Of a stretch of DNA of 64,000 nt, positions 55,694 through 64,000 are shown one piece after another. The translations under genes were made by a program, and so were the position numbers. Positions within the stretch are counted from its first letter, which is position 1, and every line of letters begins with the position of its first letter. Under the pieces are notes generated by a model. The model searched no databases and had not been told where the DNA came from. It saw nothing but the letters and a program-made list of their open reading frames with translations. This DNA comes from Thalassospira sp. MCCC 1A03138 (GTDB taxonomy: Bacteria; Pseudomonadota; Alphaproteobacteria; Rhodospirillales; Thalassospiraceae), in contig NZ_JFJY01000001.1 of assembly GCF_002115785.1 (NCBI RefSeq), positions 62,001-126,000 on the forward strand, read 5' to 3'.

Positions 55694-56251
55694 ATGTCTG
55701 CTATTACCCCGTTACTTCCCCGCCAGAAAGTACCATCCCTGTCGGTTCCGCTTGTCGGTGGTGGCACATGGTCGCTTGCCGGTCAGGCGCCAGAAAACTT
55801 CACCATGGTCGTGTTCTATCGCGGCCTGCATTGCCCGATCTGCGGCAAATACCTTAAAGACCTTGATAACAAGCTGGCCGACTTCAACAAACGTGGTGTG
55901 AATGTGATTGTCCTGTCATCGGATACACAGGACCGCGCCGAAACTGCCAAGGAAAAATGGGCACTTGAAAACCTTGATCTCGGCTATGGTCTAAGCCTTG
56001 AGAAGGCCCGCGAATGGGGCCTGTATATTTCGTCAAGCAACGGCGTGACGTCGTCCGGGTTCGAAGAACCGGCACTGTTCTCCGAGCCGGGCCTGTTCCT
56101 TGTCCGGCCCGATGGCACGCTTTACTTCGGCACCGTACAAACAATGCCGTTCGCCCGTCCGGCCTTTGCTGAAATCCTTGGCGCGCTTGATTTCGTGATT
56201 GCCAAAAACTATCCGGCACGTGGCGAAGTGATTGATCATACCAATGCCTGA
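55694..56251 (+). CDS. Peroxiredoxin-like (AhpC/TSA) protein
   Basis: From the ATG at 55694 (GAGG 6 bases upstream) there are 185 residues. The thioredoxin fold shows NFTMVVFYRGLHCPICGKYL. The peroxidatic cysteine position and a second cysteine form CPIC, unlike classical PxxxTxxC peroxiredoxins. VNVIVLSSDTQDRAETAKEK and PGLFLVRPDGTLYFGTVQTM follow. A thiol peroxidase or reductase is likely, with uncertain substrate. It lies downstream of the TetR gene and ends at a clear terminator. Confidence 0.88.
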   Translation: MSAITPLLPRQKVPSLSVPLVGGGTWSLAGQAPENFTMVVFYRGLHCPICGKYLKDLDNKLADFNKRGVNVIVLSSDTQDRAETAKEKWALENLDLGYGLSLEKAREWGLYISSSNGVTSSGFEEPALFSEPGLFLVRPDGTLYFGTVQTMPFARPAFAEILGALDFVIAKNYPARGEVIDHTNA

Positions 56252-56282
56252 TCGCCCTTCGGGACACCCTTAAAACGAAACC

Positions 56283-56314
56283 GGCCGGTTTCATTTCACA
56301 GAAACCGGCCTTTT
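56283..56314 (+). terminator. Terminator after the peroxiredoxin-like gene
   Basis: GGCCGGTTTC (56283-56292) pairs with GAAACCGGCC (56301-56310), then TTTT. Confidence 0.85.
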
Positions 56315-56338
56315 CCCCGCAAGACTATCAGAACGTCT

Positions 56339-56977
56339 TCAGCCCGCCATTGTAGCGGCAAAATACGGTGCATCAATCTCCTGCGCGCGCTGATAGGCCG
56401 GGCGCGCATCAATCCGGCGAATGTAATCATTAAAGACCGGGTCTTTTGGCAGTATGTCAAACATGCACCCAAACCGGATCGTAGCCCCCATCACGACATC
56501 AACCGTCGTGAAGTTCTCACCGATAAGCCACGGGTCCGCTTTACCAACAACATCAAGCAGCATCGCAACCAGCGTATTCCAGTCACGATAGGAATTCTGA
56601 CTGCTGTCCTGTGCCTCATACTGCCGCACGCGATCAACAAAAGCCGGTTCGATGGTGGATGGTGAAAAGAACAACCAGCGTAAATATTCCCCGCGTGCCG
56701 GATCATCTAAGGCCGGGGCCAATCCTGCATCGGGAAAGGCATCGGCAAGATAACAGCAGATTGCCGCCGCTTCGCTCACAACAGTATCGCCATGGACAAT
56801 AGCCGGCACCTTGCCCAGCGGATTGATTGCCAGAAATTCCGGTGTCTGTCCTGCCCCGCCCCGAATGTCCAGCAACTTGACGTCAAACGGAATGCCAAGT
56901 TCCTGTAACATCCAGTGTACCGTTCCGCTTCGGGAAGGAACCGCGTGGTAAAAGGTCAATTGCCGATCTGATCGCAT
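56339..56977 (-). CDS. Glutathione S-transferase family protein
   Basis: A 212-residue protein. The N-terminal thioredoxin-like domain has LTFYHAVPSRSGTVHWMLQE, with a Ser at the usual catalytic position (PSRS), and NPLGKVPAIVHGDTVVSEAA with the glutathione-binding cis-Pro and SEAA. The C-terminal helical domain follows (KADPWLIGENFTTVDVVMGA with the N-capping box). It conjugates or reduces electrophiles; substrate unknown. It converges on the peroxiredoxin-like gene, so the two may both serve redox defence, though on opposite strands. Confidence 0.92.
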   Translation of the reverse strand: MRSDRQLTFYHAVPSRSGTVHWMLQELGIPFDVKLLDIRGGAGQTPEFLAINPLGKVPAIVHGDTVVSEAAAICCYLADAFPDAGLAPALDDPARGEYLRWLFFSPSTIEPAFVDRVRQYEAQDSSQNSYRDWNTLVAMLLDVVGKADPWLIGENFTTVDVVMGATIRFGCMFDILPKDPVFNDYIRRIDARPAYQRAQEIDAPYFAATMAG

Positions 56978-57157
56978 TGTTATGTCTCCTGCGTTTGCTC
57001 ATGGGTCATGCTTTTGTCGCGTGGCAAATTCCCCTTGTTTCTGAACAATGTAAATCACATCGCAAACAGGTTCCTGACAGCAGTATGGCAGGAGATCATC
57101 CATACCTGATGCGCGCATTGTCGCTCTGCAATTGCGACGTCACCGCCCGGCAAAAGC

Positions 57158-57184
57158 AAAACCCGGTCTGACTGACCGGGTTTT
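57158..57184 (-). terminator. Terminator after SURF1 (bidirectional shape)
   Basis: AAAACCCGGTC (57158-57168) and GACCGGGTTTT (57174-57184) form a perfect 11-bp stem with loop TGACT. It lies 20 bases after the SURF1 stop. Confidence 0.85.
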
Positions 57185-57204
57185 AAAGGGTGCATCACAG
57201 GTAC

Positions 57205-57981
57205 TTATTCATCGTCGATGTCATCACCATCATCCTTGTTGCGCCGTCGCCGCAACACAATCCATGCCGCCACCAGCGTCAGCGCCGCCATGCCAAACCA
57301 CGTGATGGCATACATCAGGTGATTGTTGGGGAAACTGATCCGTGTCAGCCCGCCAACCGGCAGTTTTCCGGGATTGTTACTTCCATTGGCATCAATGAAA
57401 TATGGTGCGACATCATCCGGGTTAAGGCCGCGTTTCGCGGCCATGGCGCGCACATCGCGTGAATACCAACGGTCTTCGTCGGGCACGTTGTCCCGGATAA
57501 AGGTACCGCCCGGCTCATCCATCCGCAAAAGGCCGGTAACCCTCGTATCGCCCCAAACCGTGCCCTCGGCCCGGCTATCGGGTTCACGGCGGTCGGTTGG
57601 GACAAAGCCGCGATTGATCATGATAATGGTGCCATCAACCCGTTCGAACGGGGTCATGACCCAGTATCCCGCACCATAATCCGTGGCAGCATAAACGTGG
57701 CTTTCCAGATCGTTACGATAACGGCCTAGCAGGGTGACTTTGCGGTATTCGTCGCGTTCACGGGTGACATTTTCCCAGTCGGCCCGGTCCGGTGCGGTTA
57801 ACGGATCGCCATGAACGCGGGCATCAACACGTTCAATCAGATCAAGCTTCCACGCCCGACGTTCAACCTGCCAGACACCAAGTGCCGCAAAGCCCGAAAA
57901 CAGGATCGCGGCCAGAATGCAAACCACGATGCGGGTCCTGATCGACGGCCCCTTGGCGGTAGACATATCCGTATCAGCCAT
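57205..57981 (-). CDS. SURF1-family oxidase assembly protein
   Basis: SURF1 proteins help insert heme into heme-copper oxidases. From the ATG at 57981 there are 258 residues; ATG at 57990 or TTG at 57999 are alternatives. Two membrane helices bracket the sequence: residues about 16-38 and 222-243. Conserved family stretches are GFAALGVWQVERRAWKLDLI, GAGYWVMTPFERVDGTIIMI followed by NRGFVP, and NNHLMYAITWFGMAALTLVA. It is the gene after cyoABCD, separated from cyoD by a terminator, so it probably relies on read-through or its own promoter. Confidence 0.92.
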   Translation of the reverse strand: MADTDMSTAKGPSIRTRIVVCILAAILFSGFAALGVWQVERRAWKLDLIERVDARVHGDPLTAPDRADWENVTRERDEYRKVTLLGRYRNDLESHVYAATDYGAGYWVMTPFERVDGTIIMINRGFVPTDRREPDSRAEGTVWGDTRVTGLLRMDEPGGTFIRDNVPDEDRWYSRDVRAMAAKRGLNPDDVAPYFIDANGSNNPGKLPVGGLTRISFPNNHLMYAITWFGMAALTLVAAWIVLRRRRNKDDGDDIDDE

Positions 57982-58013
57982 AATCTTCATGACCTTCAAA
58001 ACATCATCGGAAC

Positions 58014-58049
58014 AAAAAAGGGCGCGATACCGGTGAAAGTATCGCGCCC
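58014..58049 (-). terminator. Terminator between cyoD and SURF1
   Basis: GGGCGCGATAC (58020-58030) pairs with GTATCGCGCCC (58039-58049), 11 bp perfect, with six Ts following on the minus strand. Confidence 0.9.
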
Positions 58050-58068
58050 CCGATTACATCAGCAGAAC

Positions 58069-58461
58069 CTAGCCGAAGCTTCGGATCATTTCATGATCCA
58101 TCTGCGGCATCATGTTGGTGTTCAGGTGATACATCACCCACAGCGAACCGGCGATGGCGATCGCCACGATCACAAGGGTAAAGATCAGCGCCAGCATGTT
58201 CCAGCCGCCTTCGGACTTGGTGTTCATGTGCAGGAAGTAGACCATATGGACAACGATCTGCACGACACCAAGACCCATGATCCAGGCCGCGGTTGCCACC
58301 TTACTGTCCAGAACCCCATCCATTACCAGCCAGAACGGGATGGCCGTCAGGATCACCGACAGGATGAAACCGATCAGATAGCTGTTGAAAGTGCCGTGGC
58401 TGGCACCGTCACCATGATCGTGACCGTGATGGTCATCATGTGCATGAGAATGCGTGCTCAT
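58069..58461 (-). CDS. cyoD: Cytochrome bo3 ubiquinol oxidase subunit IV
   Basis: A 130-residue three-helix membrane protein. A His/Asp/Gly-rich N-terminus (the first 23 residues hold eight His) precedes SYLIGFILSVILTAIPFWLV, the first helix, then VVQIVVHMVYFLHMNTKSEG and a third helix. It stabilises the CuB centre during assembly. Its start overlaps the cyoC stop by 4 bases (ATGA), so the two are coupled. Last gene of the oxidase operon, before a strong terminator. Confidence 0.95.
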   Translation of the reverse strand: MSTHSHAHDDHHGHDHGDGASHGTFNSYLIGFILSVILTAIPFWLVMDGVLDSKVATAAWIMGLGVVQIVVHMVYFLHMNTKSEGGWNMLALIFTLVIVAIAIAGSLWVMYHLNTNMMPQMDHEMIRSFG

Positions 58462-59078
58462 CCCAGAACTCCCAACAGGTAAACAACGGAGAATACGCCG
58501 ATCCAGATCACGTCAAGGAAGTGCCAGAACAGCGAAAGGCACATCAGACGACGCTTGTTTTCGACGATCAAACCACGCTTGGCAACCTGAACCATCAGGG
58601 TGACCAGCCAGATGATGCCAAACGTCACATGAAGCCCGTGCGTCGCAACCAGCGTATAGAACGACGACAGGAAACCACTGCGCATCGGTGTGGCGCCGAT
58701 ATACCACAGGTGATGGAACTCATAAAGTTCCAGCCCGACGAAGGCAATACCGAACAGGCCGGTAATCGCCAGCCACGTCTGGGTTCCCTTGATGCTGCCC
58801 TTTTCCATCGCCAGCATGGCAAAGCCATAGGTGATCGACGAAAACAGCAGCATGGAGGTGTTAATCGCAACCAGCTCCAGATCAAACAGATCCACCGGTG
58901 CCGGCCCGGCCGCATAATTGCGGCCAAGCACGCCATGGGTTGCAAACAGGATCGCAAAGATGAGGCAGTCGCTCATCAGATAAAGCCAGAAGCCGAGCAT
59001 CGTCCCGTTCTGCGGGTGATGCTCTTCCTTCAGGTAAAAGACCGGCGCTTCGGTCTGAGAGGCAGTTGTATTCGCCAT
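58458..59078 (-). CDS. cyoC: Cytochrome bo3 ubiquinol oxidase subunit III
   Basis: From the ATG at 59078 (AAGGGA 6 bases upstream; ATG at 59084 would leave no spacing) there are 206 residues with five helices, as in the quinol oxidase form. LGFWLYLMSDCLIFAILFAT is the signature of subunit III, followed by GLELYEFHHLWYIGATPMRS and THGLHVTFGIIWLVTLMVQV. The protein binds lipid and supports the proton-pumping core. It starts 10 bases after cyoB ends and overlaps cyoD. Confidence 0.96.
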   Translation of the reverse strand: MANTTASQTEAPVFYLKEEHHPQNGTMLGFWLYLMSDCLIFAILFATHGVLGRNYAAGPAPVDLFDLELVAINTSMLLFSSITYGFAMLAMEKGSIKGTQTWLAITGLFGIAFVGLELYEFHHLWYIGATPMRSGFLSSFYTLVATHGLHVTFGIIWLVTLMVQVAKRGLIVENKRRLMCLSLFWHFLDVIWIGVFSVVYLLGVLG

Positions 59079-59088
59079 TGTCATTCCC

Positions 59089-61098
59089 TTACGCCTGCTG
59101 CTTTGCCAAAAGGGCGGTACGCTCTTCTTCGGTTGCAACAACTTCGCTAGCCGGGATGTGGTAATCACGGTTGTAGTTGAAGGTGTGCGCAATCGCGGTA
59201 CCGATCAGGGCGATGAAGCTGACGGCGACAAGCCACCAGATATGCCAGATCAGCGCGAAACCAAGGACAAGCGACATACCCGCAAGGATCGCACCGGCAC
59301 CGGTGTTTTTCGGCATGTGAATGTCCAGGAACCCGGAAGTCGGACGGACATAGCCGCGTTTCTTCATATCAGCCCAGGCATCAAGATCGTGAACGACCGG
59401 GGTGAAGGCAAAGTTGTATGCCGGAGGCGGCGACGAAGTCGACCATTCCAGCGTACGTGCATCCCACGGATCGCCCGTTTCATCACGCAATTCTTCGCGC
59501 TTGATGAAGGACACGACCAGCGACATCAGGAACGATGCAATACCGATGGCAATCAGAACCGCACCAAAGGCAGCAATGATGAACCAGATTTGCAGCGAGC
59601 CGTCATCGAAATGGTTCATGCGGCGGGTAACGCCCATCAGGCCCAGAACATAAAGCGGCATGAAGGCGAAATAGAACCCGACCAGCCAGAACCAGAAGGA
59701 CATTTTGCCCCAGAACGGGTCAAGCTTGTAACCGAACGCCTTCGGGAACCAGTACACGATACCGGCAAACATCCCGAACACCACACCACCGATAATGACA
59801 TTGTGGAAATGCGCAATCAGGAACAGGCTGTTATGCAGCACGAAGTCGGCCGGCGGAACTGCCAGCATCACACCGGTCATGCCACCAATCACGAAGGTCA
59901 GCATAAAGCCCATCGTCCACAGCATCGGGACGTCAAAGCTGATGCGGCCCTTATACATGGTGAACAGCCAGTTGAAGATCTTGGCGCCCGTCGGGATCGA
60001 GATGATCATCGTCGTGATGCCAAAGAAGGCGTTCACACTGGCACCCGACCCCATGGTGAAGAAGTGGTGCAGCCAGACCAGATAGGACAGGATGGTAATA
60101 ACGATCGTCGCGTAAACCATCGAGCTGTAACCGAACAGCCGTTTGCGGCAGAAGGTCGAAACCACTTCCGAAAACACGCCAAACGCCGGCAGGATCAGGA
60201 TGTAAACTTCCGGGTGGCCCCAGATCCAGATCAGGTTCACATACATCATGGCGTTGCCGCCAAGATCATTGGTGAAGAAGTTCGTGCCGACATAACGGTC
60301 AAGCGACAGCAGAACCAGAACCGCAGTCAGAACCGGGAAGGCCGCAACGATCAGGATGTTGGTGCAAAGCGAGGTCCAGGTGAAGACCGGCATTTTCATC
60401 ATCGACATGCCCGGTGCGCGCATCTTGACGATGGTCACAATCAGGTTTACGCCCGACAACAATGTACCGACACCTGCAATCTGCAAGGCCCAGATATAGT
60501 AATCTACCCCGACGCCCGGACTGTAAACAATGTCCGAAAGCGGCGGATAGGCCAGCCAGCCGGTTTTGGCGAATTCGCCAACAAACAACGAGATCATGAC
60601 GGTGATCGCACCGGCCGTCGTCATCCAGAAACTGAAATTGTTCAGGAACGGGAAGGCAACGTCACGTGCGCCGATCTGAAGCGGCACGACGAAGTTCATC
60701 AGCCCCGTCACCAGCGGCATCGCCACGAAGAAGATCATGATCACGCCGTGGGCGGTAAAGATCTGGTCGTAGTGATCTGGTGGCAGGTAACCAGCAACAT
60801 CGCCAAAGGCGATCGCCTGCTGGGCACGCATCATGATCGCGTCGGCAAAGCCGCGCAGAAGCATGACAAGAGCCAGAATGATATACATGATACCGATCTT
60901 TTTATGATCGATAGATGTGATCCACTCGCGCCAGAGATATCCCCAAAGCTTGAAATAGGTCAGCGCGCCGAGAACGACGATACCACCCAGAACAACCCCC
61001 GCGAATGTCACGGCCAGGATCGGCTCGTGGAACATCGGGAAGGATTCGAGTGAAAGCCGGCCAAATATAAAATGCAAAAGGTCCGGATTTGAAAACAT
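59089..61098 (-). CDS. cyoB: Cytochrome bo3 ubiquinol oxidase subunit I
   Basis: The catalytic subunit reduces O2 to water with electrons from ubiquinol and pumps protons. From the ATG at 61098 there are 669 residues and about fifteen helices. Heme and copper ligands are visible: the low-spin heme His in [11 protein letters not shown], the CuB His and cross-linked Tyr in WGHPEVYIL, the two CuB His in VWLHHFF, and the high-spin and low-spin heme His in [12 protein letters not shown]. The C-terminal extension typical of bo3 over aa3 subunits is present. It has the D-channel-type motif [12 protein letters not shown]. cyoA lies 92 bases upstream. Confidence 0.97.
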   Translation of the reverse strand: MFSNPDLLHFIFGRLSLESFPMFHEPILAVTFAGVVLGGIVVLGALTYFKLWGYLWREWITSIDHKKIGIMYIILALVMLLRGFADAIMMRAQQAIAFGDVAGYLPPDHYDQIFTAHGVIMIFFVAMPLVTGLMNFVVPLQIGARDVAFPFLNNFSFWMTTAGAITVMISLFVGEFAKTGWLAYPPLSDIVYSPGVGVDYYIWALQIAGVGTLLSGVNLIVTIVKMRAPGMSMMKMPVFTWTSLCTNILIVAAFPVLTAVLVLLSLDRYVGTNFFTNDLGGNAMMYVNLIWIWGHPEVYILILPAFGVFSEVVSTFCRKRLFGYSSMVYATIVITILSYLVWLHHFFTMGSGASVNAFFGITTMIISIPTGAKIFNWLFTMYKGRISFDVPMLWTMGFMLTFVIGGMTGVMLAVPPADFVLHNSLFLIAHFHNVIIGGVVFGMFAGIVYWFPKAFGYKLDPFWGKMSFWFWLVGFYFAFMPLYVLGLMGVTRRMNHFDDGSLQIWFIIAAFGAVLIAIGIASFLMSLVVSFIKREELRDETGDPWDARTLEWSTSSPPPAYNFAFTPVVHDLDAWADMKKRGYVRPTSGFLDIHMPKNTGAGAILAGMSLVLGFALIWHIWWLVAVSFIALIGTAIAHTFNYNRDYHIPASEVVATEEERTALLAKQQA

Positions 61099-61190
61099 CG
61101 GATTACTCTTCTTTTCGATGCGGCAACGCACCGGCCAGGCCGGTGCGCGAACCGCGAAGGGCCGGTCGACTTACATCAACCGGCACTGCT

Positions 61191-62321
61191 TCAGAACCCT
61201 GTCGATACGCTGGCAGGAACGGGACTGAACCGGCTGTCTTCAGACCCGTTTTCAAACAGCGGGATCGAAGAAATTTCCTGGCTCAGACCGCCTGTCGGCG
61301 TCGTGCAAAGCGTTGCCACGAATGACTCGGTCAACGGCAAAGGCTGGCTGCCACGTTCACGCGGGGTGTCGTATGTCAACGACATAACGTTATAGATACC
61401 CGCAAGTCCGCCACCGCCATTTTTGTCGATATGCATCATTTCGTTCATGCACATTTTCGACTGATCGACGCACATATTCAGGATGGCCGTGTAAAGTTCC
61501 GGATCGACATTACCGAAATAGTGGACCGGTTCCGCAATGCTTGGCTTTTCAAGTTCCAGATATTCCGAACGGCCCAAAGTGGCGCTATCGGATTTGACCC
61601 TGGCAACCCAGTCATCAAAGCCCGCGTCGCTCAGCCCGTGGAACTTGAAGCGCATATGCGAGAAACCCTCGCCACTATAGTTCGCCGAAAACCCGTCATA
61701 GACGCCTTCCTCGTTGATCACGGCATGGAGCTTGGTTTCCATACCGGCCATCGAATAGATCATCCCGGCCAGTGCCGGAACATAGAAGGAGTTCATGATC
61801 CCCGAAGAGGTGATTTTGAACTGGATCGGCGTATCAATCGGTGCGGCCAACTCATTGATGGTCGCAATCCCTTGCTCGGGATAGATGAACAGCCATTTCC
61901 AATCGAGGGAAACGACTTCTACCACCATCGGCTTGTGATCTTTTTCAAGCGGACGTTCCGCATCGATACGATCCAGCGGGCGGTATGGGTCCAGGGTGTG
62001 CGTACTGACCCAGGTGATCGCACCCAGCGCGATAATGATCGCAAGCGGGGCCGACCAGATGACAATTTCCAGCTTGGTGGAATGGTGCCATTCAGGATCG
62101 TACTCTGCATCCTTATTGGATTGACGATATTTCCAGGCAAAGAACACTGTCAGCGCCATCACCGGAAGGATGATGATCAGCATCAGGATCGTGGAAACAA
62201 CGATAAGGTCGGCTTGCTGTGACGCAATATCGCCAGACGGATCCATCACGACCAGATTACATCCGGTCAGTAACGTGAACACAGAAGCAATTGCGACGCC
62301 GCGTGCAAGTTTTGAGAGCAT
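61191..62321 (-). CDS. cyoA: Cytochrome bo3 ubiquinol oxidase subunit II
   Basis: A 376-residue lipoprotein subunit: signal peptide with lipobox LLTGC, then two membrane helices (about 40-60 and 85-110) and a periplasmic cupredoxin domain. The CuA ligands of cytochrome c oxidases are missing: the region that should hold two Cys reads NYSGEGFSHMRF, as expected for a quinol oxidase. LDWKWLFIYPEQGIATINEL and SFYVPALAGMIYSMAGMETK are conserved in CyoA. The C-terminus is longer than in E. coli. First gene of the operon, divergent from an MFS gene. Confidence 0.96.
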   Translation of the reverse strand: MLSKLARGVAIASVFTLLTGCNLVVMDPSGDIASQQADLIVVSTILMLIIILPVMALTVFFAWKYRQSNKDAEYDPEWHHSTKLEIVIWSAPLAIIIALGAITWVSTHTLDPYRPLDRIDAERPLEKDHKPMVVEVVSLDWKWLFIYPEQGIATINELAAPIDTPIQFKITSSGIMNSFYVPALAGMIYSMAGMETKLHAVINEEGVYDGFSANYSGEGFSHMRFKFHGLSDAGFDDWVARVKSDSATLGRSEYLELEKPSIAEPVHYFGNVDPELYTAILNMCVDQSKMCMNEMMHIDKNGGGGLAGIYNVMSLTYDTPRERGSQPLPLTESFVATLCTTPTGGLSQEISSIPLFENGSEDSRFSPVPASVSTGF

Positions 62322-62734
62322 GCGCTTCTACTTTGTCAGTCTCTGGAAGATGTTCTCACAAACAACCATATGCTTGCGAGCCGCATAACCAGCCCACCGG
62401 ACCGGCACACGTCGTACCCCAACCGTAGCGGCATATAGGAATTAAAATTCCAAACTTCCACGGAAGAGACACAAATTTGGCGAACTTTTTTCTTAAAGAT
62501 CACCAGCAGAAAATTTCGCTCACTAGCTATAGCTGCGCCGCAACAATGTCAAGCAGGCCGCCAAACATCGGTTGGTGTTTATGACAATTATCAAAAAGCT
62601 GTAAACCATGCGTTGTGCAACGCAACACAATAATTGACACTGACGTTTGCAATTCACATGTCTATAATTAGACTCGATCCAATCAAGATGGGTCCAATGA
62701 GAAGCAATGAAGTCAGATAATTAGGGAGACAGGC
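62322..62734. other. Divergent intergenic region between cyoA and the MFS gene
   Basis: About 410 bases, A+T-rich, no gene seen. It contains a perfect dyad GCGTTG-TG-CAACGC (62610-62623), overlapped by TTGTG and CACAA half-sites. This is a possible operator for oxidase control. The rightward promoter is listed separately. Confidence 0.5.
62640..62668 (+). promoter_or_regulatory. Candidate promoter for the MFS gene
   Basis: CTGACG (62640-62645), a 17-base spacer and a perfect TATAAT (62663-62668). A TTGACA also occurs at 62634, but with a spacer too long for this -10. Confidence 0.45.
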
Positions 62735-64000
62735 GTGAACCAACCCACTCATACCTTAGCGACCTCCACCTCCTCGGGACTGGAACGCGACGCACGCCAA
62801 CACTCGGCTGGCACAGTCAACGACCCCGGACAGATCGCGCTTGGCGTGATTATCGGCCGGTCATCGGAGTTTTTCGATTTCTTCGTTTATTGCATCGCCT
62901 CTGTGCTGGTGTTCCCCCAACTCCTGTTCCCCGGCGAAAGCGCGATCGTCGGCACCATCCATTCCTTCTTTATATTCTCGCTGGCTTTCGTCGCCCGCCC
63001 GATCGGCTCCCTCGTCTTCATGACGGTCGACCGCCGGTATGGCCGCGGCACGAAGCTGACGGTTGCCATGTTCCTGCTGGGCGGTTCAACCGCCGCGATG
63101 GCCTTTTTGCCAAGCTTTGACAGTGCGGGCATGTTTGCGATCTATCTGCTGTGCGTTCTTCGCTTTACGCAGGGGCTGGCACTTGGCGGCGCATGGGATG
63201 GTCTTGCCTCCCTGCTGGCACTCAACGCGCCTGATAATCGCAAGGGCTGGTATGCAATGATGCCCCAGCTCGGTGCGCCGCTTGGCTTCATTCTGGCATC
63301 CTCGCTGTTTGCCTACCTGATCCTGACCCTCTCGTCCGAGGATTTCCTCGCATTCGGCTGGCGCTTTGCCTTCTTTGTAGCCTTTGCAATCAACGTGGTG
63401 GCGCTGTTTGCCCGTCTGCGCCTGGTGGCAACGTCCGAATTCGGAAGCCTGCTTGAAAAGAACGAATTGCAGGCCGTCCGTGTCCGCGACACCATCCGCC
63501 ATAACGGCCGGACAGTGCTTCTTGGCGCGCTTGTACCGCTGGTAAGCTACGCGCTGTTCCATCTGGTCACCGTCTTCGCGCTCAGCTGGGTCGTGCTTTA
63601 TACCCCCGCCAATCCGGGTCAGTTCCTGTTGACCCAGGGTGTTGGTGCGGTGCTTTGCGCGCTTGGCATCATCGCATCAGGCTTCATCGCCGATCAGATC
63701 GGCCGTCGTCGCCTGCTGGGTTACTCGGCTGCCATCATTGCAGCCGGCGCCCTTCTGACCCCGCTTCTTTACGCCTATAACATCATCAATGAAGGCATGA
63801 TCGTTCTGGGCGGTTTTGCGGTTCTGGGTCTGTGCTTTGGTCAGGCGGCCGGCACACTGGCATCGAACTTCAAACGTGAATATCGCTATACCGGTTCTGC
63901 CCTGACATCCGATCTTGCATGGTTGCTCGGCGCCGGCTTCGCACCGCTGATTGCCCTTCTGCTCTGCGTGGCTTATGGCCCAATTGGCGTTGGGGCGTAT
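62735..64000 (+). CDS. MFS transporter of the metabolite:H+ symporter type, 3' end cut by window edge
   Basis: GTG start at 62735 with GGGAG 6 bases upstream; 422 codons are open to the window edge. A polar N-terminus of about 35 residues precedes GVIIGRSSEFFDFFVYCIAS, which has the acidic start of MHS-family helix 1. RPIGSLVFMTVDRRYGRGTK is the typical loop 2-3 motif, with LRFTQGLALGGAWDGLASLL in helix 4. After the central loop, GFIADQIGRRRLLG repeats the motif in the second half. Helices 11-12 are truncated. Relatives carry organic acids or compatible solutes; the substrate is unknown. It is divergent from the cyo operon. Confidence 0.9.
   Translation, partial: MNQPTHTLATSTSSGLERDARQHSAGTVNDPGQIALGVIIGRSSEFFDFFVYCIASVLVFPQLLFPGESAIVGTIHSFFIFSLAFVARPIGSLVFMTVDRRYGRGTKLTVAMFLLGGSTAAMAFLPSFDSAGMFAIYLLCVLRFTQGLALGGAWDGLASLLALNAPDNRKGWYAMMPQLGAPLGFILASSLFAYLILTLSSEDFLAFGWRFAFFVAFAINVVALFARLRLVATSEFGSLLEKNELQAVRVRDTIRHNGRTVLLGALVPLVSYALFHLVTVFALSWVVLYTPANPGQFLLTQGVGAVLCALGIIASGFIADQIGRRRLLGYSAAIIAAGALLTPLLYAYNIINEGMIVLGGFAVLGLCFGQAAGTLASNFKREYRYTGSALTSDLAWLLGAGFAPLIALLLCVAYGPIGVGAY

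Noticed and set aside
59158..61053. A 631-codon plus-strand open frame opposite cyoB
   Set aside because: Shadow of a membrane-protein gene: composition is dominated by His, Arg, Asp and Gln with no fold, while the opposite strand encodes an unmistakable CyoB.

Overview
The window looks like chromosome from a free-living, halotolerant alphaproteobacterium, most likely a marine Rhodospirillales close to Thalassospira. This is inferred from gene content, not from a database search. The clues are a circularly permuted two-piece tmRNA, the gene neighbourhood guaA-rsmB-guaB with rlmE and ppx, ectoine hydroxylase, a bo3-type quinol oxidase with its own SURF1, and an unusually dense set of chemotaxis and cyclic-di-GMP proteins. 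Coding is compact on both strands. I saw no insertion sequence, prophage, CRISPR array or rRNA operon.

Layout. 1-9.3 kb: purine synthesis and RNA modification (guaA cut by the left edge, rsmB, guaB, rlmE, ppx), interrupted by an overlapping PAS and transducer gene pair that resembles a split energy-taxis receptor. 9.5-12 kb: two tandem tRNA-Gln(CUG), ectD, 5-formyl-THF cyclo-ligase and a cold-shock gene, then about 1 kb without a recognisable gene. 13-16.3 kb: a diguanylate cyclase, two unknown proteins and a LysE-type exporter. 16.6-18.5 kb: leuA behind a leucine-rich leader peptide. 18.6-25.6 kb: a degenerate alpha/beta hydrolase, then the rod-shape set mreB, mreC, mreD, mrdA, rodA.

25.6-42.7 kb is a signalling-rich region: a periplasmic binding protein paired with a membrane diguanylate cyclase, a hybrid histidine kinase with its own REC and Hpt domains, a LuxO-like sigma-54 regulator, and divergent from it a STAS protein followed by a HATPase-REC-PP2C fusion, then a GGDEF-EAL protein. 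Metabolic genes (GDPD, an M24-fold hydrolase without metal ligands, a PhyH-like dioxygenase, a CobD-like decarboxylase) are scattered among them. 42.8-49.8 kb holds small accessory units: TfoX, a WYL regulator divergent from a VOC protein across a perfect operator-like dyad, hydrolases, an AbrB-family membrane protein, a soluble GAF chemoreceptor and an EamA transporter.

49.9-54.9 kb: class I fumarase, sspB, ssrA, thyA-folA and mscL. The tmRNA gene lies immediately upstream of sspB, whose product delivers tmRNA-tagged proteins to ClpXP. 55-57 kb: a TetR regulator with an operator-like dyad, a peroxiredoxin-like protein and a GST. 57.2-64 kb: SURF1 and cyoDCBA on the minus strand, divergent from an MHS-type MFS transporter cut by the right edge.

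The most interesting items are the leuA leader peptide, the partner-switch module beside the LuxO-like regulator, the binding-protein/cyclase pair, the split taxis receptor, the tmRNA-sspB neighbourhood, and an orphan terminator near 5.03 kb that may mark a small RNA.
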